Source of the DNA: Pomphorhynchus laevis
Taxonomy: Eukaryota; Acanthocephala; Palaeacanthocephala; Echinorhynchida; Pomphorhynchidae
Assembly (NCBI GenBank): GCA_012934845.2
Contig: WNNJ02000107.1
Span: 151,392 to 215,391, forward strand
Length of the DNA: 64,000 bases
Direction: 5' to 3'
The position numbers and the translations under genes were made by a program. Below, in pieces: positions 45,673-54,800 of this stretch (position 1 is its first letter; each line of letters opens with the position of its first letter). The notes beneath the pieces are model-generated. The model was given only the letters and a program-made list of their open reading frames with translations, was not told the DNA's origin and made no database searches.

Positions 45673-48600
45673 TCGTTTTATTCATTCAACTGAACAACAT
45701 TAAAAGTTTGTCGGAGCGATCAAAGAACTCAAAAAATCCTGCAAAAATGCCAACAAACTCAAGGGTAAGTACGGTTATTCCTGCTCAAGAGTGTTCTGTT
45801 GTATCAAAAGCTGAGCCGGCAAGTGAAGTTTTGTTATATTATTCTCAATAGATACATGTGGAATACCCCCAATCCCGAAATTACAAAAATCTGATAATTA
45901 TTAAACAGCTCCTTTGGAGTGCCAATAAATCTTTAATGTGTTTCTAAGGAAATTTACGAAAAAACTCAAGAACAGAATACTATTCAACTCAATCTGTTAT
46001 TATGAGGCGGAGGTAAAAATTTCATTCGTATCCACCGACCTCGCGATTTCCTATACTGACTATTTTAATAAGGAATTGGCACATCTCGGAAGTATCTCTT
46101 AAAAGCCTATTCAGGCCACATTAAAAATCTCGAACATCCCACCTCACTAGGATGCGGCAGATATACTGACCCTGGAAAGTCTTTATAATGTCACCAGGGT
46201 CCACTTTGTAACGGGGAGGAGCGGCTTTCTACATTCAATTGCCTTCTGCTCCTCTTCTATTGACATAGCCGAATGCCTTACAAGATCCGCTTGCTACCTC
46301 TACTGGGTCATACCCTGAAATTCCCTTTAATTGATATCGATAATCATATCTACTCCATTGCAACATATGCCACAAATGGGGGAATTGGGGGGTCGGGTTG
46401 CCAGTTGCCATAGTTCTGCGGTGTATGTAACATCTCAGGCTGCCTACAAGTTAGCGGGAAATGTAGTGGTCCACCGAAGTGCTCCAACTGTGGTGGATCA
46501 CATCCGACCTGGTCAAGGAAGTGTACTCACTTCAAGCAGTACAAATAATGTTACAGATCTCCCCCGACCAAGTCAACGGGCTTCGCAGAAGCGAGCAAAA
46601 TACTATCAGACTTGGATATTATTCGATTGATTGACTTTATCGCCAATCCACTTTGAAGCAAATTGAGACACTTATTGGCAACCAGCTCTCGTTGCTGTTT
46701 AAGACACCAGAAGTTTGGGTATCTCCGGTTCCAGTTGAGTTGAAGAAGAGGTGTACATCTGCTCACATCGTGCCTTCTGTCAAAATTGGTAAAATGATTA
46801 AATTATTGGTTGTGGCGGCCCCCTAGGGAAATAAAGACATTACCCGTGAGGAAGCGACCTCCTCTATTGTGCCTGGTGGTAGGAAGTCCGTCCTTCCTAC
46901 TATGGGTCCCAACTGAGGGTGGGCACTCTAGTCTACCATCGAAATGGGTAGTAATCGGGAGCCTATTTCACTGAATATTATTAAGTGGAATTCGGGAGGT
47001 GCTTCAGCCCTTAGACTTCTATCTGGTAGAGATGCTGATGTTATAGTCTTTCAGGAGATGCGGTCTATTCGTCTCCATCAGTAGATTACTCGATTTATCC
47101 CTAAGCATATAATCAACCACTTTACTCCGTACATAACCCTACCTCACTCCGCTTCATCTCAAGGTCTTCTAACCATAGTAAAGAGCTCTTTAAGATCCTC
47201 TCTAACTAAACTATTATTGCCCAGCCCTGTCTTGTTTAGCGATTTCACTATGTAACAACGGTAAACGCATCAGTATAGCTAATATCTACATTCGGCTAGG
47301 GGAGATCCATAAGAACCGTGACCTCCTGGATCGTATTCTTGGTAGCGGCCATGACATGTTACTCGGTTACTTCAATGACATAATTGGTTGTTGGATTAGT
47401 GTAGCACTCCGCAGAGCCAGGAACGATTATGTTAGACATTAACCACCGTCCCCCACATTTCATTGGTCAACAACTAATTCTCTCCTCGACATATTACTGC
47501 TTCATAAGATGTGGTTGTTGAATCCCATCTGTACTGAGCAGTCTCGCCAAAACCAGACCACCTCTCATGATTTAATTCGCTGGCGGATAGATGAAGATAC
47601 GTTGCTTAGAAGGATATTTTACTTTGATCCTATCAGAGTGGCCTTCTTTCAGGCAGCTACCCAACTCTTCTCCAGAATTGGAAATGAGAGTTTGACCGAA
47701 TTTAATTCTTACCTCTCTTCGCAAGCTACCATGATCCTTTCGACTACCTATAAAGGTCGCATTTACAATCCCATTCCCACAAAACTCAAGGTCTAGCAAA
47801 AATGCTACACCTTCCCAATCTCCCTGTTTTCTTCCGGCAGGTTCTTTCGAATGAATACCGGAGTTCTAGATACAGGCTCCGGCTGAGTAGGGACAGGACG
47901 AGTATTGCTCGTCTTAATCCCTATCAGACTTCCTTCTGGAAGATATTCAAGAAGGAGAAGTTTGTCTGTAGACGGGAGAGGTATAGGGTTGGATTGGTTG
48001 TATAGGCCTTGACAAAGTTTTGTAGGAATCACAATCCCTACATAATTATGGAGCCGCGCTTTATCCCCAGCTAATCCCGACTTGGGGTGACTTCAGGTGC
48101 AGATACTTATCTGTTACGGATATCCTTAACTCCTGGGGCCCACTTCTGGACACCTCCAAATCCGTTGCTACAATATCTTCTCGAGTTTGTTCTCTTTTGA
48201 CAGCCGATTAAAGAAAATGAGTGGCCGTCACAATGCTTTTAGCCTCACTATCTGATGAAGCCGGCATCAATTGTAGCCGATGTATATTTTTACCAAAAAA
48301 AATCGGTTTCATTTCCAAAAGATCTACGGTCCATTTCGATTAAAAATCCTTAATCTCAATCTCCGAAAACGCGCGATCATTTAAGTAGGCGTAAATTAAT
48401 CCCATCAAATTTTTATGGGTTTGTCAAAGGGTGCTCGGTCCATTCAGCTACTGGTGAATTGCATCAGTTTTGTCGGGATAACAGCCATCAGCTTGCTGTG
48501 GCTGTTTTTCTTAAGTTTTCTGCTGCATTTGACCGGATATCCATTCCCTTTGTTATCTTCTCTCTCAGGTCCCTAAGGTTGCATGCGAGAATTGTTAACA

Positions 48601-49470
48601 GGGTGGAGATTTTGCTGTACACCAAGCAGTTCTACTATGATGGCGACCCTGATGCACGTCATTTCTACCCTATTACATGTGTTCCTAAACGTTCCCTACT
48701 TTCTTCTATCTTATATCTTTCAAGCTCAATAGGTCTATTCAAGGCTTTTAAACGCGATCAGCATCTTGTTGTATACGCTGATGATATCATAGCTGTTTAT
48801 GAACACAGGTGTAAAAATGTAGTCTTGGACAACAGTCGTCTCTTTTTAAGATTAGACGATCAGTTATCCCCATTCAATCTTATTTAAAATTCCAATAAAT
48901 CGCAGGTAGTAGTCTTTCATGGCGCCCCTGCTACTAAAAAGAAACTTCGGAGGCTATCACTCTATGCACTCTCCTCCATTTTGCAGCCTTAACCACTCCA
49001 TATCTTCACGAGTCGAGTAAAATACCTGGGGTTCATCGTTAAGGTTAAAGGTCGGCTAAAGCTAACCTGGATCGATTTAAACGTATTCTGAAGAGAGCTA
49101 GGTGAGCTCTGAAACGGGCACAGCATTTGTCATTGAATGGTAAAACCCAAGTGCGCATCTGGAGTACTTGGGCTATCTCGGGATTAATCTTCTTTTCTAG
49201 AGGACGTCCCCAGAACAAAGACTAAGGTTTCTCAAGTACCTCATCTCGCGATTACCGTCCATAGTCCGCCTCAACTGGACTCTTAGAAGGTGAGAGACCC
49301 TGAATGGTTCAGTCGGAAGGCGGCTCGCTGGCGCAACCAGGGGGGAGGGCTAATATCCCGCTAGACATGAGGTGGTAAAGTTTTGAAGAACTCTGTAAAA
49401 GCGTTGGCGGTGAAAGAATGAAGAAGGTTTTGTTGAATTTTGATTGTGTTTTATTTGTCGGACTGTTGTA
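45673..49470 (+). mobile_element. APE-type LINE, copy B (decayed, head-to-head with copy A)
   Basis: Plus-strand relative of copy A. ORF1 probably starts at 45746 (ATGCCAACAAACTCAAGG). A zinc knuckle KCSNCGGSHPTWSRKC lies near 46470. The endonuclease starts at 46944 (MGSNREPISLNIIKWNSGGA). The reverse transcriptase is partly open at 48459-48887 (VAVFLKFSAAFDRIS, YADDI). Many frameshifts and stops interrupt it, so it is older or less constrained than copy A. A ~35 bp direct repeat flanks it, giving exact ends. Copy A's 5' end lies about 220 bp away in the opposite orientation. Confidence 0.8.
49295..49370 (+). ncRNA. tRNA-like segment at the 3' end of LINE copy B
   Basis: GAATGGTTCAGTCGGAAGGC (A box/D-arm-like) and AGGGCTAATATCCCGC (T-arm-like), in the same relative place as in copy A. 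Confidence 0.45.
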
Positions 49471-49505
49471 TTAGTTAAAAAATCTTTATTATTAATTTCC
49501 TGAAG
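49471..49505 (+). repeat. Target-site duplication, right, of LINE copy B
   Basis: Matches 45637-45672 over about 35 nt and directly follows the LINE 3' end. Confidence 0.75.
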
Positions 49506-51239
49506 ATGATAGTAGGAGCTATCGAAATATTGTGACTTTTTTTGGAATAAAACCTTTTAACTCACTTTTCCTTTCCCATACATAAAATTATATGAAAGTA
49601 ATTTAATGAATTTAATTTAAATATTTAATATTAAATATTTAATAAAACATGAATATTTTATTTTGTATTGGTTTAAAATTCCACATATGGTCATGTCATT
49701 TAACAATATGCATATTGATGATACATTTGTTTTTTAATCATATATTAATGTTATTCAACCTTCAAATAGCTGAATTGCCCACGAATATGTTAATTTTGAT
49801 CTTCATATATCGTGCATAATTATCTAGTGTTGCTTTTGTAATTTCCTGCACTACTCAAGGCGATGGTTTTATAACACCGGATCTAATTACATCTTTAGAA
49901 TTTACATTAAACGCAAATCACCAATGGATTATATTATCTTAAGATAATATTTTGTTATATTCAGCAAAATATTGGCAAACTATCATTAAATATAATTAAA
50001 TGATATTTACATCATTAAATGACACTCTACCGGGAATGTTACTTTTTGCAGTCTGTAAATTTGCTATTTATACTGTTATAAGCAATTAAAACAAATAATT
50101 ATTTCATTTGCATTGATGATAAATTAAGATTTTCTAAATAATTAAGATTAAACACTACGGTCAATCCTTGAATTTTACAGAAATTGTTGTTTAGTGGCCG
50201 CATCTATTACTAATATCACCAGTCACCATACTTGGATTGTGCTAATCCCGATTCTTCGTAATCATGTATTTTGAATCCATGATAAAATACTACTAGAAAA
50301 TACTACTGCCCACGTAGTATCACGTTTAAATCTTTTTTAAAGTTTATTGAAATATTGAATAGCAATAAGCATTGCTCTATTTTATTCAAGGCATTGCAGA
50401 TTTTGTCTTGATCACACTTATTTAATGTGCATTTTTTATTTATTATAACAAATAAAGATTAATATTTTGATAATTTATATTTATTTATAATTATTTATTT
50501 GTAATAAATATTAATTTATAAGCATATTGATATATAGATTAATATATTAATAAAAATAAATATATTATAAATTTATATTTATTATTTACTAATAATTACT
50601 ATTAATTATGGAGTTTAATTTGCTCAGATATCGAAATTACCAATTTTGTCATCCTGATATTAAAACAAACTAGAAAAGTGTTTTTCTCAAAAACAATATT
50701 TATTAAACTTTTATAAATAAAATATTTCATAAAATATTTATAAATTCATTTATATTTATTAAATAATTATATTTATTTAATAATAAATATTAATTTAATA
50801 TTAATAAATAATATATTTATTAATATATATTAAATATATTATATTTATTTAGCATTATTTTTAATTCAAAAATAATTCTTTCTTGTCTAGATTGTTGTCA
50901 AGCAAGTTTGATGAATTCTTTCAATTTGTTGTACTGAATAAATATAAATCAACAAAATATTATCAAATTATTAAATGCACAATATATAATTAATTATTTT
51001 ATTTATCCTTATTTTTAATTTATATATAATAAAAAATACGTATACTCAGTTAGCTGATTTGATTTGTTCTACCAACAAGTTATTATTGACCAGTCGACTT
51101 TGTTTTCCCGTTAATTTCTGACATATGTCGGAAATACTGAAACTATGCATTATTGATACGACATTATTATTTTTCTGTTCATTTTCAAACAAGTTAATGG
51201 ATTTTATTTTTATTTCTTCTAAAATGATTCGTATAAAAT
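49506..51239. other. AT-rich stretch, nothing supported
   Basis: No coding frame, RNA gene or repeat boundary is recognisable. Confidence 0.45.
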
Positions 51240-51450
51240 GAAATTATTATGAGAATATGTTCGAAACCTGATAACATAGCAGTTCCTCCTGATGACATAT
51301 AATTCTTAATCTTAAACATCGTCTGTTATTTATTAGTCGATTCATAAAAAATGATATTTATTTTAAATTTTAGTTATAAATTTTATCTTTATTTAAATGT
51401 TAATTGTTTAATAAATTATAAAATACGTATTTAACCAGATTATTTAAACT
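51240..51450 (+). repeat. Penelope-like tail repeat
   Basis: CGAAACCTGATAACATAGCA, then GTTCCTCCTGATGAC and GTCTGTTATTTATTAGTC, matches the 3' tail of the element at 37540-39860. Hammerhead-like repeats follow immediately, so the order here is tail then head, as in tandem Penelope copies. Confidence 0.6.
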
Positions 51451-51489
51451 GATAAATTAATATCAAAGACTTGTGTATCTTTTAAAACT

Positions 51490-51605
51490 AACTCGTTTAG
51501 AGCAGACGAGTCGGGTGATTGTCAGTCAACATTAAAAGGACCGAAACATAGGTATTGGAGCAGTAGCTGATGAAATGTAGCGTACTTGTTGTATGTAGTA
51601 CTTGT
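51490..51605 (+). ncRNA. Hammerhead-like repeat, copy A (internally deleted)
   Basis: GGACCGAAAC at 51538-51547 and CTGATGA at 51567-51573. The segment that should carry GGTCC is deleted, so this copy cannot form the helix. Confidence 0.45.
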
Positions 51606-51610
51606 TGTAT

Positions 51611-51804
51611 GTGCAGTCATTGCTACCATAAAAACTTTGATGATTATTTTTATTATGCAAGCTGCTTTTATCCTACTGCTGTTGACTTTTATAAGTCAAC
51701 AGCAGTAGGATAAAACGCACTTTTATAAGTCAACAGCAGTAGGATAAAAGCAGCTTGCATAATAAAAATAATCATCAAAGTTTTTATGGTAGCAATGACT
51801 GCAC
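51611..51804. repeat. Perfect 76 bp inverted repeat
   Basis: Arms 51611-51686 and 51729-51804 are exact reverse complements, separated by 42 nt that contain a third partial copy of the inner part (GTCAACAGCAGTAGGATAAA). The arm sequence belongs to the hammerhead-bearing repeat (AATAAAAATAATCATCAAAG). It is a fold-back junction of two inverted element copies, and very young given the perfect match. Confidence 0.85.
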
Positions 51805-52009
51805 ACCTACATCATCTTAAAATTAGGAAACAATTTACTAGTTGGATTATATAAATTAAATTAATTGTAAATACAGGTAGGCTTTCAAATTGTAGATAGA
51901 ACTTTCCCCCGACCAACGCTAATTTAATTTAAAATCAGAAATGATTTCAATTAAATTTACAAAATGTAAGACGAAAGTTTTTCATTAAATCTAATTGTCA
52001 ATAAAATCA

Positions 52010-52200
52010 GACGAGTCGAGTGATTGGCAGCTAGCATTAAAAAGACCGAAACGTGAAATGTAGGTATTTGATCAGTAGCTAATGAGGTCTACCAATACTG
52101 AAATGTAGTGTACTGCTGTCGGCTTATAAATAGGATTGAAGGAGTGTGTAGAATAAAAATAATCAAAATTTCAATAGTAACAATAACTGCACAGGTGTAT
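52010..52200 (+). ncRNA. Hammerhead-like repeat, copy B
   Basis: AGACC-GAAAC at 52043-52052, CTAATGA at 52079-52085 (one change from CTGATGA), then GGTCT at 52086-52090. AGACC and GGTCT are exact complements, although both differ from the common GGACC/GGTCC. A second GAAA (52100-52103) and AGTAG/CTGCT half-helices could form an alternative type I fold. Confidence 0.5.
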
Positions 52201-52229
52201 CAAATTAAAATTACAAAGTGTATTATTTA

Positions 52230-52470
52230 TTATCTATCAATAAAAATTTTCCGCAAATGATTTTAAATTTATTTTTAAATCTAAAATGCCAATAAATGCT
52301 GATGAGTCGAGTGATCGTCAGCCAACATTAGAAGGATCGAAACGTGAATTTTAGGTATTGGATCAGTAACTGATGAGGTCCACCAATACTGAAATGTAGT
52401 GTACTGCTGTCGGCTTATAAATAAGATTGAGGAAGCGTACAGAATAAAAAATAGTCATCAAAATTTCAAT
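52230..52470 (+). ncRNA. Hammerhead-like repeat, copy C, with a Penelope-like tail before it
   Basis: GGATC-GAAAC at 52334-52343, CTGATGA at 52370-52376, GGTCC at 52377-52381 (one G-T wobble in the helix). The preceding 50 nt (AATGATTTTAAATTTATTTTT) match the end of the Penelope-like reverse-transcriptase region. Confidence 0.5.
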
Positions 52471-52609
52471 AAGTCGATTAAAATAAATTAGCATTTAGAT
52501 CTTTATACGCATACGATACCAAATAACACTTAATTACTAATTGAGTATTTTCAAAGGTACAATCAAAACCTGTCAAAATTCTATAAACATTGTTTTTTAA
52601 ATCATACAA

Positions 52610-53231
52610 TTAATAACATTTATTATCAAATGGATGTGCCGTATAAGCTCGAAAATCCAGCTTTCTCCAGTAGTACATGCAATCCATCAGCCATTCAAAA
52701 CGCACAGTATTGGGTTCGAGAAACGGGCCTATAACAACATCGGCTGGATCGTCACCTGAAATTTGACCACCTAATCGGATAACAATCTTCTGCAACGCTC
52801 TAATGGAATAGCTCTCGGACGGAAGAATTTTGACATAAGTGTTCTTTAACACCGTCTTTCGCAGGTTAGAAATAATTCTATGAACTGAAAGTGTTGTGGA
52901 CTTTTGATCATATTCTGTATAGAACTTAGAATGTAACTTATTTAAAATGTATTCAAGTGATTCTAGGTAGCAAGGTCTGTCAACCATACTAATTATTGAG
53001 CACATGCATTCACAAACAACCGTTGATAAATCATCATCGCATTCAGATGCATTCACGACGCCCCTCGCTATACGCACATACTGGTCCAATTGATCAGTTA
53101 CTGCTTGTTCGTTTCTTGATTTTCTAAAGAATTCAAACGGTGGAACCAGTATTAGATTGATAGCGTTGTCCCATACATCCTGACGGTCATCTAATATTGC
53201 CACCATTTCATCACCGCAAGGGAAAATTGAC
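52610..53231 (-). CDS. FCP1-type RNA polymerase II CTD phosphatase, C-terminal exon
   Basis: The minus-strand frame is open for 207 codons from a likely acceptor (AACTTTTAAG|G at 53231) to TAA at 52610-52612. It begins SIFPCGDEMVAILDDRQDVW. This is the FCP1 block that holds the fourth HAD motif (DD), and NLILVPPFEFF follows. Next are the helical linker seen in FCP1 (LEYILNKLHSKFYTEYD, ISNLRKTVL) and a C-terminal BRCT domain (IVIRLGGQISG..DVVIGP..FEWLMDCMYYWRKLDFRAY). FCP1 removes phosphate from the polymerase II C-terminal repeat. The catalytic DxDxT part must lie in upstream exons, and I see none up to 64000. It is either beyond the window or this is a truncated duplicate. No ATG precedes the frame. 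Confidence 0.8.
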
Positions 53232-53368
53232 CTTAAAAGTTTATCCAAAACTTTAAATTATACTGTTGTACTTCACTACTTTGTTGTGCAAATAAAATTT
53301 TTATTTATTTACAAAATAAATTTATTCGAAATATATCCATCCTGATGTGTATTTGAATTTTTAAATAT

Positions 53369-53520
53369 CCAAGAACTATCAGGTGTAGTTAAACGACAAC
53401 AAAAATTATTTTGATATTTTGCTAGCATCTTCAGAAAATGTTTCCTAAATATGCTAGTAGTTTTTATCGAAATATCAAAATAATTTTTGTTATCGTTTAA
53501 CTATACCTAATAGTTCTTGG
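53369..53520. repeat. Imperfect hairpin element (~52 bp arms)
   Basis: CCAAGAACTATCAGGTGTAG at the left end pairs with CTATACCTAATAGTTCTTGG at the right end, and ACAAAAATTATTTTGATATTT pairs inside. The middle (GCTAGCAT..ATGCTAG) pairs too. The whole of about 150 bp folds on itself, like a small fold-back MITE. Confidence 0.65.
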
Positions 53521-53658
53521 AAGTTAAAAAATTTAAAAAAATTTATTTTTTAAAAACAACGTTCTCCAATGTTTTATTTTATTTATGTTTTATATCAATT
53601 TATTTTAATAAATTGATATAATTTATTAAAATAAATATTTATATTTATTTTAATAAAT

Positions 53659-53970
53659 TGTGATCCGGCTAGCGGATCACACAACTAGGTAGGTTTCTAA
53701 TAGATCGTTAGAACACGATCCCCTACTGGAAGTAATATACAACAATGTATATCTACACCACTGGAGCAGCCAGCCAAGTAGATGTAGCGTTGAATCAAGA
53801 TACAGACGTCCCGAGTTCAAATCCGGTCAGCATCAGTGTACGGAGAAAGCAGATAATAAGGGTCGAAACGTGAAATGTAGGTATGGATCAGCAGCTGATG
53901 AGACCCACCCAGACTGATTAGTAGCGTCCTACTGTATCAAGAATAGGAACAATACCTGTGAGGATAATAT
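53659..53970 (+). mobile_element. SINE-like element with tRNA-like head and hammerhead-like repeat (copy D)
   Basis: It starts with an 8 bp hairpin (TGTGATCC..GGATCACA). A tRNA-like region follows: GCCAAGTAGATGTAGCG resembles an A box and GAGTTCAAATCC matches the B box consensus well. After it come GGGTC-GAAAC (53860-53869) and CTGATGA-GACCC (53895-53906). GGGTC and GACCC are exact complements, with two base pairs changed together relative to the common GGACC/GGTCC. The layout recalls the tRNA-related, hammerhead-bearing SINEs of schistosomes. Non-coding. Confidence 0.5.
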
Positions 53971-54199
53971 TGTGCCTCAACCAAAAGAATATCAATTTAT
54001 GTTATATATTAATTGATAAACATCTTGAATATATATTATATATATTATAAATATTATTTATATGTAAGTTGATTCTATAATTTATATACTTGTAGTTAGT
54101 TATTATATAAAATATTTTTTAGATATTTTTACACTTGGTTTCAAATTATCAATTCATAATGAATAATCTAACTATTTTCAAAAAAAAATATTAATATCA

Positions 54200-54550
54200 A
54201 AATGACGATTTTGAAACCTTATAACATAGCAGTTCTAACTATTTTCAAAAAAAATCTAACTATTTTCAAAAAAAATATTAATATCAAAATGACGATCTAA
54301 CTAATTTCAAATCTAACTATTTTCAAAAAAATATTAATATCAAAATGACGATTTTGAAACCTTATAACATAGCAGTTCCTTCTTATGACCTCTAACTATT
54401 ATTTTAATGCATCGTCTGTTATTTATTAGTCAATTTATAAAAAATGATATTTATTTTAAATTTTAATTATAAATTTTATCTTTATTTAAATGTTAATTGT
54501 ATAATAAATTATTAAATACGCATTTGATTAGATTATTTAAATCGATAGTT
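54200..54550 (+). repeat. Penelope-like tail repeat with short internal duplications
   Basis: TTGAAACCTTATAACATAGC, then AGTTCCTTCTTATGACC and CGTCTGTTATTTATTAGTCA, matches the tail at 51240. The segment TCTAACTATTTTCAAAAAAA is repeated several times at 54170-54330, a local slippage array. Confidence 0.6.
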
Positions 54551-54589
54551 TAATATTAAAGAATTGTGTATCTTTTAAAACTAACTCGT

Positions 54590-54800
54590 TAATGGCAAAT
54601 AAAATACGCGCTGATATGAGTCAATTTCAGACGAGTCGGGTGATTGTCAGTCAACATTAAAAGGACCGAAACATAGGTATTGGAGAAGTAGCTGATGAGG
54701 TTCACCAATATTGAAATATAGGGTACTGCTGCTGGCTTATAAATAAGATTGAAGAAGCGTGCAGGATAAAAATAATCATCAAAATAATATTCGTGACAAT
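54590..54800 (+). ncRNA. Hammerhead-like repeat, copy E
   Basis: GGACC-GAAAC at 54663-54672, CTGATGA at 54692-54698, GGTTC at 54699-54703 (one wobble). It follows the tail repeat directly, repeating the tail-head order seen at 51240-51600. Confidence 0.5.

Noticed and set aside
53659-53840. A functional tRNA gene
   Set aside because: Box-like motifs are present, but I cannot draw a proper acceptor stem or assign an anticodon; a SINE head fits better.
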